A stretch of DNA of 46,952 bases from Kiritimatiellia bacterium. GTDB lineage: Bacteria; Verrucomicrobiota; Kiritimatiellia; CAIQIC01; Lenti-01. Position numbers and translations under genes: made by a program. Below the pieces are notes generated by a model that was given only the letters and a program-made list of their open reading frames with translations, made no database searches and had not been told where the DNA came from. Every line of letters starts with the position of its first letter. The first letter of the stretch is position 1. The stretch lies in assembly GCA_017458625.1 (NCBI GenBank), contig JAFTAH010000135.1, positions 1 through 46,952 of the forward strand, in the 5' to 3' direction. Positions 29,022-36,660 of this stretch are shown here, piece after piece.

Positions 29022-30344
29022 TTATTTCTCGCATTTCCTGTAAATGGTTCTTGGGCCGGAGCCCTCCTTGACGATTTTCCCTGCGGCAACCAACTTGCGC
29101 AAATCCCGGACGGCGGTTGCCGCCGAGATGCCGAAGCGGGTCTGGACGTCTTCGCGGGTGAGGGTCCCTTTTCCGGCGAGGAGGGCGAGAATCGCCTCGG
29201 CGCGGCTTGACGCCGCCGGGGGCGGCGCGGATGCCGCGGCGTCTCCGGCCGTAGCCGCGGCGTTCCGGTTGAAGAGCGTGATTTTGAACACGTGCGGCGC
29301 GTGGTCGATGCGCGGGGGCTTGGCAAAATCCCGGTAGCTGGCGTTGATCTTGAGGAGGCCGGTCCCGTAGGCCTCGATCAGGCCGAGGCGGTAGAAGACG
29401 TTGGCCAGCTTCCGGTTCCGCAGGGCGGAAACGCCGAGCGCAAAATCGTTCGCGTCGAACCAGGGGACGAGGCCGCCGATGGACAGAATCTCCAGGCGGT
29501 CGGAAAAGACGCTCGCGAGATTGGAATCCGGGAGCGAATAGTCGCGGTGGACGAAGGCGTTGAGGAGGGCTTCGCGCACCGCCTCTTCCGGATAGTCGCG
29601 CCGGTCGATGCGGCGGATTCCGCGGTATTCGGAGCTTTCGGCGTTCCACCGGCCCAGAAACGCCATGGCGGAGTCCACCTGCCCCAGAATCGACCCCGTC
29701 GTTTCGAGACGGTCCCGGAAGGCCATTTTCGCGTCGTCGCCCCAGACCGCGATTTTGGTGGTGAACGGGCACTGGTCGGAGAGCAGCAGCGCCAGGTTCG
29801 TGTAGGTTCCGTCGTCGGCGACAAGCCCGAGCGTCTTGCGCTGGGCCGGGCCGAAGGCGACGCGGGCCGCCTTGAACGCCGCATCGGCGGAGCGGAACGA
29901 AAGGTTCTGTTCGAGCGAGCGCGACGACTCGAAAACGTCGCCGTAGTTTTCCCGGATCAGCTCCCGGATGCGTGCGTCGGAAGCCGGGACGGAGGAGGCG
30001 CCTTGCCGGACGTAGACGCCGGACGGTCGCAAGCCTTTCTTCGCGATGTAATACGGGCGGCCGCTCCCGCGCTCGACCCGGACGCGCAGGATGGTTTTCC
30101 CGTCGCGCTCGATGGACTCGCAACGGGTGAACAGCGTCACGTCCGGCCGGATGGAGTGCCGCATCATGTTGGTGATGCGCAACCCCGTGCCGTCCACGTC
30201 CTTGAGGCCCACCGTGGTCCCGTCGTCGTCGACCCCGACGAGAATCGTCCCGCCGGTACCGTTCGCGAAGGCCACGACGGTGTTGCGGATGGTTTCCGAA
30301 TATTCGCGCTTGAATTCAAGATGTTCCGATTCGACCGGCTTCAC
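29022..30344 (-). CDS. Schlafen/AlbA_2-domain ATP-binding protein with C-terminal winged helix
   Basis: 440 residues. N-terminal AlbA_2 domain: ESEHLEFKREYSETIRNTVVAFANGTGGTILVGVDDDGTTVGL (the E-x-EFK and GG.I..GV.D.G pattern). Middle: a RecG-C-terminus-like GHKL ATPase, with PEEAVREALLNAFVHRDYS as N-box and LEILSIGGLVPWF plus YGTGLLKI as the following loops. C-terminus (about 365-435): a winged-helix DNA-binding region (EDVQTRFGISAATAVRDLRKLVAAGKI). Such proteins occur as regulators and as parts of defence loci. The start is GTG 30344, set by AAGGAG seven bases upstream; the nearby ATG is followed by a stop after one codon. First gene of the inserted module; probably regulates it or works with the helicase. 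Confidence 0.85.
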   Translation of the reverse strand: MKPVESEHLEFKREYSETIRNTVVAFANGTGGTILVGVDDDGTTVGLKDVDGTGLRITNMMRHSIRPDVTLFTRCESIERDGKTILRVRVERGSGRPYYIAKKGLRPSGVYVRQGASSVPASDARIRELIRENYGDVFESSRSLEQNLSFRSADAAFKAARVAFGPAQRKTLGLVADDGTYTNLALLLSDQCPFTTKIAVWGDDAKMAFRDRLETTGSILGQVDSAMAFLGRWNAESSEYRGIRRIDRRDYPEEAVREALLNAFVHRDYSLPDSNLASVFSDRLEILSIGGLVPWFDANDFALGVSALRNRKLANVFYRLGLIEAYGTGLLKINASYRDFAKPPRIDHAPHVFKITLFNRNAAATAGDAAASAPPPAASSRAEAILALLAGKGTLTREDVQTRFGISAATAVRDLRKLVAAGKIVKEGSGPRTIYRKCEK

Positions 30345-30387
30345 GTCATGGCTCCTTCCAATCTTGCATTGTGCTTTGGCAGGGGCA

Positions 30388-30437
30388 ATCCTATCACGTC
30401 AAATCAATCGCGTCAATCAAATCATCGAATCACGTCA
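30388..30437 (-). promoter_or_regulatory. promoter with iterated sites for the AlbA_2-helicase module
   Basis: Minus strand: TTGACG (30411-30416), 17 bp, TAGGAT (30388-30393). Three copies of TGAC-G-[TC]-GAT (ATCACGTCA at 30393-30401 and 30429-30437, ATCGCGTCA at 30407-30415 on the plus strand) overlap and surround it, a typical autoregulator arrangement. The AlbA_2 protein's winged helix is a candidate binder. Confidence 0.6.
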
Positions 30438-30507
30438 TTGCTCGCAAGATGCGATGCTGGACGGCAAGTCGAGGCCGAAGGGTTGGCGATTCGAGAATGG
30501 TGGTCAT
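30430..30507 (-). pseudogene. trpC 5' remnant
   Basis: ATG at 30507 preceded by AGGAAG; reads MTTILESPTLRPRLAVQHRI then LRAMT and stops. The first six codons are identical at DNA level to those of trpC, then identity ends abruptly. It is the leftover of an older trpC start cut off by the insertion. Confidence 0.6.
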
Positions 30508-30509
30508 GG
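30490..30509. repeat. 20-bp direct repeat, right copy
   Basis: TTCGAGAATGGTGGTCATGG, identical to the copy spanning the trpC start at 24008-24027. Confidence 0.85.
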
Positions 30510-30529
30510 TTGCTTCCTGGGGTGGGGGA

Positions 30530-30550
30530 GGCGGCCCGGGGACCGCCCGG
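30530..30550. repeat. REP-like palindrome next to the RAYT gene
   Basis: GGCGGCCCGGGGACCGCCC plus GG, followed by AGACTCTGATGG. A second copy with the same tail (AGACTCGGATGG) lies inside the RAYT gene at 31140-31160. Confidence 0.75.
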
Positions 30551-30574
30551 GAAGACTCTGATGGAAAGGAGAGG

Positions 30575-31582
30575 TCATTTTCGGGAGGAGAGGAGGAGGT
30601 CGCCCATTTCGTGGCAGCGGCGGTGGAGGGTGGGGTTGTCGAGGCGGGTTGTTTGAGGAGGCCAGAGGGAGAGGAAGAGCATGCGGCCTTCGGCGCAGAG
30701 CTTTTCCTTGGCGCGGGAGGGATGCCAGCGTTCGGGAAAGCCCTCGGGCGCGAGGACGACGTGCGAGCCGCCGGCCTTGTAAATGGCGTTTCCGCAGGCT
30801 TTTTCGCAGGGGCTGAGGAAGGTGCCCACGCCGGCGCCGCCGGGGCCGATGCGTTCCGCGCGGGCGAAGGCGTCGCGCCACTCGGGGCTGTCTTCGGTCC
30901 ACGAGCGGGAGCAACGGAAGGGCTCCAGCACGGGCAGCTCCAGCAGGGCCGAGTTGCCGTAGGCGAACCAGTCGCGGTTGGCGAAAGCGAGCTTGCCGAG
31001 GCGCGTGAAAAACTGCCAGTTTTCGCGGCGAAGCCACGCGCGGCGCGGGTTCTCGCGGATGTAGCGCGTAAAGGCGGCGAGCTGGCCGCGTTTCATGACA
31101 ATCCAGTCGTGCCAGTCGGTTTCGAAAACGGAGGGCGGGGGCGGCCCGGGGACCGCCCGGCCAGACTCGGATGGAGTGGGGGAATCTGCGTTTTGCGGGG
31201 CGGTCACCGGGCCGCCCGCCCACCCCACTGTCTGCCAAAGAGCCGACCCCAGTGCCCGGACCAAGTGCACCACATAGCTTCCCAGCGGGAAGCGGTCGGG
31301 CGTGTCCTCGATTTTCAGCAACAGGTGTAGGTGGTCGGGCATGACAATGAAGCACTCGATGGGGGCGATGCCGCGCCATTTTTGCGCAAAGCCGCGAATC
31401 ACCTTGGCAAAAGCGCGGGTCACGCCGTTGGCAAGCAACCAGCACTCGCGTCCCGCGGCGTCGCGCGGCGGGGGTGTCCCGGGTGGTGCAAGGGCGGAGA
31501 ACTCCGGCACGCCGGGGCGCTTTTTCAGCGTCACCATGTAGAACAGGGGGCGCCGGTAGTCGAAGCCGTCGAGGCGGGGCAC
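30575..31582 (-). CDS. REP-associated tyrosine transposase (RAYT, Y1/HUH family)
   Basis: 335 residues. The HUH metal motif is in IECFIVMPDHLHLLLKI (about residue 80). The catalytic Tyr is probably in FTRYIRENPRRAWLRRENW. RAYT proteins nick single-stranded REP palindromes and are thought to spread them. The REP sequence at 31140-31160 lies inside the gene and is translated as SESGRAVPGPPPPSV, so the element has entered its own transposase gene in frame. A further palindrome half (CACCGGGCCGCCCG) lies at 31205-31218. The start is GTG 31582, ten bases after the trpD stop. It lies downstream of trpD inside the trp operon. Confidence 0.88.
   Translation of the reverse strand: MPRLDGFDYRRPLFYMVTLKKRPGVPEFSALAPPGTPPPRDAAGRECWLLANGVTRAFAKVIRGFAQKWRGIAPIECFIVMPDHLHLLLKIEDTPDRFPLGSYVVHLVRALGSALWQTVGWAGGPVTAPQNADSPTPSESGRAVPGPPPPSVFETDWHDWIVMKRGQLAAFTRYIRENPRRAWLRRENWQFFTRLGKLAFANRDWFAYGNSALLELPVLEPFRCSRSWTEDSPEWRDAFARAERIGPGGAGVGTFLSPCEKACGNAIYKAGGSHVVLAPEGFPERWHPSRAKEKLCAEGRMLFLSLWPPQTTRLDNPTLHRRCHEMGDLLLSSRK
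31140..31160. repeat. REP-like palindrome inside the RAYT gene
   Basis: Same 21-bp palindrome as at 30530-30550 with the conserved AGACTC.GATGG tail; in frame, adding a Pro/Gly-rich loop to the protein. Confidence 0.75.
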
Positions 31583-31592
31583 TGGGGGCCTT

Positions 31593-32612
31593 TCAGTGGC
31601 TGGCCTTGGCGAAGGCTTCGAGGGTGGCGAGGGCCTTGCCGGAGTCGATGAGGTCGGCGGCGAGGGCGATGCCGTCGCGCATGGTCGGGGCCTTGTCGCC
31701 GAGGTAGAGCGCGGCGCCGGCGTTAAGCAGCACCGCGTCGCGCTTGGCGCCGCGCTCTTCGCCGCGAAGGATGGCGCGCGTGATTTCGGCGTTTTCGGCG
31801 GGGGTGCCGCCGACGAGTTCCTCCTTGCGGTGGCGCGTCAGGCCGAAATCCTCGGGCGCAATCGCGTATTTCTTGTACCACCCGTCGCGGAACTCGCAGA
31901 TCGACGTCTCGGCGCTCGCGGAAATCTCGTCGAGGCAGTCCATGCCGTAGACCACCATGCCGCGCCGCACGCCCAGCCCGATCAGCACCCGCGCCAGCGG
32001 GTCGGTAAGGTATTCGTCGTAGACGCCCAGCAGCTGCACCTTCGGCGACGCGGGGTTCGTCAGCGGGCCCAAAATGTTGAACACGGTGCGGATGCCGAGT
32101 TCCTTGCGGATGGGGCCGACGTATTTCATCGACGTGTGGTATTTCTGTGCGAACAGGAAGCAGATGCCGACCTCCTCCAGCAGCTGCCGGCACTTCTCCG
32201 GCGCGAGGTCGATGTTCACGCCCAGCGCTTCGAGGCAGTCGGCGGTGCCGCATTTCGACGACGCGGCGCGGTTTCCGTGCTTGGCCACCTTCATACCGCC
32301 CGCAGCCGCCACCAGCGCCGACGTGGTGGAAATGTTGAAACTGTGGGCGTGGTCGCCGCCCGTCCCGACGATTTCGAAGACGTCCATCCCGCCGGTGTCC
32401 ACCTTCTGCGCGCGCTCCCGCATGGCCGCGGCGCAACCCGCGATTTCGTCGGCGGTTTCGGCGCGCGCGCTTTTCGTGGACAGCGCCGCGAGAAAGGCCG
32501 CGTTCTGGGTGGGGGTGGTCTGGCCGTCCATGATTTCGCCCATGACGGCGAAGGCCTCGTCGTAGGCGAGGTCGCCCTTGGACACGATTTTGACGATGGC
32601 TTCCTTGATCAT
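31593..32612 (-). CDS. trpD: anthranilate phosphoribosyltransferase
   Basis: 339 residues. [21 protein letters not shown] carries the GTGGD PRPP-binding motif; [22 protein letters not shown] and the metal-site [13 protein letters not shown] (usual DE) are typical; [11 protein letters not shown] is conserved. It joins anthranilate and PRPP. ATG overlaps the trpG stop by four bases. Downstream it is followed directly by the RAYT gene instead of trpC. Confidence 0.96.
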   Translation of the reverse strand: MIKEAIVKIVSKGDLAYDEAFAVMGEIMDGQTTPTQNAAFLAALSTKSARAETADEIAGCAAAMRERAQKVDTGGMDVFEIVGTGGDHAHSFNISTTSALVAAAGGMKVAKHGNRAASSKCGTADCLEALGVNIDLAPEKCRQLLEEVGICFLFAQKYHTSMKYVGPIRKELGIRTVFNILGPLTNPASPKVQLLGVYDEYLTDPLARVLIGLGVRRGMVVYGMDCLDEISASAETSICEFRDGWYKKYAIAPEDFGLTRHRKEELVGGTPAENAEITRAILRGEERGAKRDAVLLNAGAALYLGDKAPTMRDGIALAADLIDSGKALATLEAFAKASH

Positions 32613-33190
32613 TTTCCGTTTCCTCCGATGAAGTTTTCCATGATGCGGCGCCCGTCGGGCGTCAGAATCGACTCGGGGTGGAACTGCACCCCGTAAATCG
32701 GGAATTTTACGTGCTCCACGGCCATGATTTCGCCATCGTCGGCCACCGCCGTCACCCGCAGGCAGGCAGGAATCGTCGCCGGATCCGCCGCCAGCGAGTG
32801 GTAGCGCGCGACGCGGATGGCGTCCGGGAGCCCCGCGAAAATCCGCGACTCCCCGCGCAGCGTAGCGACCGACTGCTTGCCGTGCATGAGCGTCTTCGCG
32901 TGGACGATGCTCGCCCCGTACGCCGCGCAGATAGCCTGGTGGCCGAGGCAGACTCCGAGCGTCGGGATGCCCAGCAGCGCGCCGGCTTCGCGAGCGGCGG
33001 CGGGCGTGATACCGGCGTCTTCCGGCCGCCCCGGCCCCGGCGAGAGAATCACGTGCGACGGCCGCCTGCGGGCGATGTCCGCCAGCGTGAGCGCGTCGTT
33101 GCGCACCACCTCCACTTCCATCCCCAGCGAGCCGACCAGCTGGTAGAGGTTGTAGGAAAAACTGTCGTAGTTGTCGATCAGCAGGATCAT
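32609..33190 (-). CDS. trpG: anthranilate synthase component II (glutamine amidotransferase)
   Basis: 193 residues. Class I amidotransferase: [13 protein letters not shown], nucleophile Cys in GVCLGHQAI, and the His-Glu pair in [14 protein letters not shown]. It releases ammonia from glutamine for TrpE. One base separates its ATG from the trpE stop; the ATGA overlap with trpD follows. It could also serve PabB, since this subunit is often shared. Confidence 0.95.
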   Translation of the reverse strand: MILLIDNYDSFSYNLYQLVGSLGMEVEVVRNDALTLADIARRRPSHVILSPGPGRPEDAGITPAAAREAGALLGIPTLGVCLGHQAICAAYGASIVHAKTLMHGKQSVATLRGESRIFAGLPDAIRVARYHSLAADPATIPACLRVTAVADDGEIMAVEHVKFPIYGVQFHPESILTPDGRRIMENFIGGNGK

Positions 33191-33191
33191 C

Positions 33192-34658
33192 TCACGCCTC
33201 CTCTGCGGCGGTTTCGAGCGCCTTGAGCGACGCCCTCGCCTTGTTCAGGCATTCCTGGTATTCCTTTTCCGGATCCGAATCCGCTACGATGCCCGCGCCG
33301 CTCCGCACGAACACCCGACCGTTCTTCTTGTAGGCGATGCGGATGGCGATGCACGTGTCCATGTTGCCCGCGAAATCCACGTAGCCGATCGCCCCGCCGT
33401 AGATGCCGCGCTTGTTGCGCTCCAACTCGCCGATCAGCTGGCAGGCGCGGATTTTCGGTGCCCCGGAAAGCGTCCCTGCCGGCAGCACCGCCCCGATGGC
33501 GTCCAGGGCGTCGCGGTCGGGACGGATTTCGCCGCGCACCGTCGAGCCGATGTGCATCACGTGGGAGTAGCGCTGCACGTCGTGGAACTTTTCCACTTGC
33601 ACCGTGCCGAACTTCGAGATGCGGCCCAGGTCGTTCCGCCCGAGGTCTACGAGCATGTCGTGCTCCGCCAGCTCCTTGGGGTCGGCGAGAAGCTCCGCCT
33701 CCAGCGCCTTGTCCTCGGCCTCGTCGCGGCCGCGCGGCCTCGTCCCCGCCAGCGGGAACGTGTGCAACACGCCGTTTTCGAGCTTCACGAGCGTCTCCGG
33801 CGACGCCCCGGCGACCTCCACGTCGGTGCCGGAGAAGTAGAACATGTAGGGCGAGGGGTTGATCGTGCGCAGCACCCGGTAGGTGTCGAACAGACTCCCC
33901 TCGAACGGCGCGGAAAGGCGGTTGGAAAGCACAATCTGAAAAATGTCGCCGTCGCGAATGTACTGCTTCGCGCGCTCGACCATCGCACAGAACTCCTCCT
34001 CGCCGAACAGCGGCTCCACCGGCCCCGCGAGACGCCCCGGCTCCTCCCGGCGCTTCGCCCCGCCGCGCAGCAGCGCCGCCATCCGCTCGATTTCCAGCGC
34101 CGCCCGGTTGTACTCCGCTTCCAGGTCGCCGCCCAGCCGCACGTTCGCGATCAGCACGATCTTCTGCCGCACGTTGTCGAAGGCGATCACCTTGTCGAAC
34201 AGCATCAGGTCCAGGTCCTGGAACTTTTCGGAGTCGTCCACGTCGCGGCGGATGCTCGGCTCAGCGTAGCCCAGGTAATCGAACGCAAAATACCCCACCA
34301 GCCCTCCCGTGAACGGCGGAAGCCCCTCCAACCGCGGCGACCGGTGCACCGCCAGCAGCTTGCGCAGCTCCGCCGACGGGTCGTCCGTCGCGATCTCCAA
34401 GTCGCCGATCCGCATCCTCCCGTCCAGGCACGTGATGTCCAGCTTCGGGTCGTACCCCAGGAACGTGTAGCGCCCCCACGACTCGTTCGCCTGCGCCGAT
34501 TCCAGCATGTACGCGTGCGTCGAAATGTTCTTCAGCACCCGCAGCGCCTCGATCGGCGTCGTCACGTCCGAGAGGATTTCCGCCGACAGCGGCACCACGT
34601 CCCATTTCCCTTCCGAGGCCAGGGCCCGCGTTGCTTCCAGGCTTGGTGTTGTCTTCAT
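33192..34658 (-). CDS. trpE: anthranilate synthase component I
   Basis: 488 residues. HAYMLESAQANESWGRYTFLG holds the LLES-type tryptophan feedback site (MLESA); the chorismate-binding domain has GDIFQIVLSNRLS, SPYMFYF, GTRPRGRDEAEDKALEAELLADPKELAEHDMLVDLGRNDLGR, AGTLSGAPKIRACQLI, GGAIGYVDFAGNMDTCIAIR and GAGIVADSDPEKEYQECLNKA. First gene of the operon E-G-D-(insert)-C-F-B-A. ATG 34658 follows GGAG. The leader is too short (about 25 nt) for a tryptophan attenuator. Confidence 0.97.
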   Translation of the reverse strand: MKTTPSLEATRALASEGKWDVVPLSAEILSDVTTPIEALRVLKNISTHAYMLESAQANESWGRYTFLGYDPKLDITCLDGRMRIGDLEIATDDPSAELRKLLAVHRSPRLEGLPPFTGGLVGYFAFDYLGYAEPSIRRDVDDSEKFQDLDLMLFDKVIAFDNVRQKIVLIANVRLGGDLEAEYNRAALEIERMAALLRGGAKRREEPGRLAGPVEPLFGEEEFCAMVERAKQYIRDGDIFQIVLSNRLSAPFEGSLFDTYRVLRTINPSPYMFYFSGTDVEVAGASPETLVKLENGVLHTFPLAGTRPRGRDEAEDKALEAELLADPKELAEHDMLVDLGRNDLGRISKFGTVQVEKFHDVQRYSHVMHIGSTVRGEIRPDRDALDAIGAVLPAGTLSGAPKIRACQLIGELERNKRGIYGGAIGYVDFAGNMDTCIAIRIAYKKNGRVFVRSGAGIVADSDPEKEYQECLNKARASLKALETAAEEA

Positions 34659-34679
34659 GTTCGTGTTACTCCGCTTGTT

Positions 34680-34719
34680 GTTTCTACGAATAGAAACACA
34701 CGGCCCCGGTCCCTGTCAA
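34680..34719 (-). promoter_or_regulatory. trpE promoter with operator-like palindrome
   Basis: Minus strand: perfect TTGACA (34714-34719), 18-bp spacer, TTCTAT (34690-34695). The -10 lies inside a perfect inverted repeat GTTTCTA-CGAA-TAGAAAC (34680-34697). A repressor site over the -10 is the simplest reading. Upstream, GGCTGGAAAA is repeated in tandem (about 34730-34750). Confidence 0.65.
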
Positions 34720-34805
34720 TTCTTTTTCTGCTTTTCCAGCCTTTTCCAGCCCTGGGACACCGGAGATGGTTGCCGTGCGGCCGCCATTCCGGGCGGTTGG
34801 CAGCG

Positions 34806-36326
34806 TCAGCCGCCGATGCCGAGGCGCTTGAGGCGGTAGGTCATCATGCGGGGGGTGACGCCGAGTTCGCGGCCGGCGGCGGAGCGGTTGCCGTTGTGGC
34901 GGCGGAGGGCCACTTCGAGGATGCGGCGTTCGTGGGCCGCCAGTTGCTCGGCCAGCGTAAGGGACGCGCCGGGGGGCGCGGGGTCTTCGGCGGGGGCGGT
35001 GTCGCGCAGGGCCGGCGGGAGGTTGTAGGTGTGGATGCAGTCGTCCTGCGCGGTCAGCACCGCCCGCTCCATGCAGTTCTCGAGTTCGCGGACGTTCCCC
35101 GGCCAAGGGTGCGCCAGGAGCATGTCGATGGCCGACGGGGTGATGCGGTCGATTTTTTTCCCGTATTTGGCCGACAGCCGCTGAAGGAAGTGCCGGGCCA
35201 GCAGGACAACGTCGTCGCCGCGCTCGGCCAGCGGCGGCAGGGCGATGGGGAAAATGTTGATGCGGTAGTACAGGTCTTCGCGGAAGAGGCCGCGGGCCAT
35301 CATGTCTTCGAGGTCGCGGCTGGTGGCCGCCAGGAAGCGGACGTTGCTGCGGCGTTCTTCGCTGGAGCCAACGCGCGAGAAGGTGCGGTCCTGCAGGAAG
35401 CGGAGGAGTTTGACCTGCAAGGGGAGCGGGAGGTCGCCGATTTCGTCGAGGAAGAGGGTTCCGCCGTCGGCGGCTTCGGCGCGGCCGATGCGGCGGTCGC
35501 GGGCGTCGGTGAAGGCGCCGCGTTCGTGGCCGAAGAGTTCGCTCTCGACGAGGGCCTCGGGGAGGGCGGCGCAGTTGAGGACGACAAAGGGTTTGTCTTT
35601 GCGGGGCGAGAGGGTCTGGATGGCGCGGGCGACGAGTTCCTTGCCGGTGCCGGAGGGTCCGCGGACGAGTACGGTGGCGTCGCTGGGGGCGACGAGGCGG
35701 ATCTGCTCGTACACTTGCTTCATGGCGGGGCAGTTGCCGACGAGGTTGCCGGGGTTGTCGCCGAGGAGGGCGCGGAGGCGGCGGTTTTCGCCTTCGAGGG
35801 CCTCGCGTTCGGCGCGCAGCTCGCGGTAGGCGGCGGCGGCTTCGGCGGCAGCGTTAGCGACGATTTCGACGAGCGCGACGTCGCTGGCCAGCGGGCGCAT
35901 TCCGGGGCGGATGGCGCGGTCGGCGGAGAGCGTGCCCACCACCTGCCCCAGGTGTACGAGCGGGACACAGACGAACGAGACCGCTTCGGTCTTGCGCCGC
36001 GCCTTCGTGCGGTTGAGAAAGCGCGGGTCCTTCCGCACATCCGGCACGACGACGGTGTGGCCGGTCTTGGCGACGAGGCCGGTGATGCCCTCGCCGATGC
36101 GGTAGCGGCCCAGCGCGCGCTCTTCGGCGTTGAGGATGCGGGCGGACGCCGCGATGTGCAGTTCGTCGCCTTCGAGGAGGGTCACGGTGCCGCGCAGCAT
36201 GCCGAGGCGCTTTTCGAGGATGCCGATGACGTCGTCGAGAAGTTTGGCGACGTCGCGGCCGCGGGCGACAGCGGTGGTCACTTCGCGTAAAAGAGCGATT
36301 TCGGGGGATTCAGCGGTTTTTTTCAT
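34806..36326 (-). CDS. NifA-like sigma-54 activator (GAF-AAA-Fis)
   Basis: 506 residues. N-terminal GAF domain (about 20-160: LLDDVIGILEKRLGM, RYRIGEGITGLVAKTG, SFVCVPLVHLGQVVGTLS), a coiled linker, then the AAA+ core (about 195-430) with Walker A VRGPSGTGKELVARAI, ESELFGHERGAFTDA, Walker B GGTLFLDEIGDLP and the sensor/arginine-finger region FREDLYYRINIFPIALPPL, then HPWPGNVRELENCMERAV. The Fis-type helix-turn-helix is HERRILEVALRRHNGNRSAAGRELGVTPRMMTYRLKRLGI. The sigma-54 contact loop, normally GAFTGA, is GAFTDA here. Divergent from the glutamine synthetase gene, whose promoter is sigma-54 type, so this protein is the likely activator. Confidence 0.92.
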   Translation of the reverse strand: MKKTAESPEIALLREVTTAVARGRDVAKLLDDVIGILEKRLGMLRGTVTLLEGDELHIAASARILNAEERALGRYRIGEGITGLVAKTGHTVVVPDVRKDPRFLNRTKARRKTEAVSFVCVPLVHLGQVVGTLSADRAIRPGMRPLASDVALVEIVANAAAEAAAAYRELRAEREALEGENRRLRALLGDNPGNLVGNCPAMKQVYEQIRLVAPSDATVLVRGPSGTGKELVARAIQTLSPRKDKPFVVLNCAALPEALVESELFGHERGAFTDARDRRIGRAEAADGGTLFLDEIGDLPLPLQVKLLRFLQDRTFSRVGSSEERRSNVRFLAATSRDLEDMMARGLFREDLYYRINIFPIALPPLAERGDDVVLLARHFLQRLSAKYGKKIDRITPSAIDMLLAHPWPGNVRELENCMERAVLTAQDDCIHTYNLPPALRDTAPAEDPAPPGASLTLAEQLAAHERRILEVALRRHNGNRSAAGRELGVTPRMMTYRLKRLGIGG

Positions 36327-36390
36327 GGAGACCTCTTTCTGCGGAAAGGGGACAGGGGGGGCGGAGCGGGGGCTCGCGGGGTTTGGGTTG

Positions 36391-36421
36391 CTAGAACTCC
36401 TAGAGGCTCTAGACGCTCTAG
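36391..36421. repeat. cluster of four CTAG sites (cluster 4)
   Basis: CTAG at 36391, 36400, 36409 and 36418, an exact 9-bp period. It lies 65 bp upstream of the sigma-54 activator gene. Confidence 0.8.
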
Positions 36422-36570
36422 TTTAGGCGGGAGTGTAGCGCGGGGAGGGAGCGGGAGGCAAGGGATTTTTTCGTTTTTTGAAAGGTGGTTTCAAAAAATG
36501 GTGGTTGTTTTGGGCATTGTTTTCGTTTTTTGTAAATTCGGCGGCTGCGCGTGAGGCGGCGCGGGATTCG

Positions 36571-36610
36571 ATTGCAGTTGATTGCAGTCGGCTGCAATCG
36601 CTTGCAGTCG
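36571..36610 (+). promoter_or_regulatory. upstream activator sites for the glutamine synthetase promoter
   Basis: Four 10-bp units in phase: ATTGCAGTTG, ATTGCAGTCG, GCTGCAATCG, CTTGCAGTCG. The second and third form the perfect inverted repeat ATTGCAG-TCGG-CTGCAAT (36581-36598). They end about 50 bp before the sigma-54 promoter, a normal place for an enhancer-binding protein. Confidence 0.65.
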
Positions 36611-36660
36611 AATCGGTTGCGCCTCCAAAGCCCGTCCAATCGCGCGGCTCTCCGCGCGAC

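Larger units (their letters stand above)
24008..30509. mobile_element. inserted two-gene module inside the trp operon
   Basis: Bounded by the two 20-bp direct repeats. It contains only the GHKL-helicase gene and the AlbA_2 gene plus a promoter with iterated sites. The helicase gene has visibly fewer G/C third positions than the trp genes around it. Outside the right-hand copy lies a dead duplicate of the trpC start. All this fits integration into the 5' end of trpC with reconstitution of trpC by the element. No integrase or transposase lies between the repeats, so the mechanism is inferred. Confidence 0.55.

Noticed and set aside
33171-36290. 1039-codon open frame on the plus strand opposite trpE and the sigma-54 activator
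   Set aside because: Shadow of two well-recognised minus-strand genes; Arg/Ala/Gly-rich composition and no motifs.
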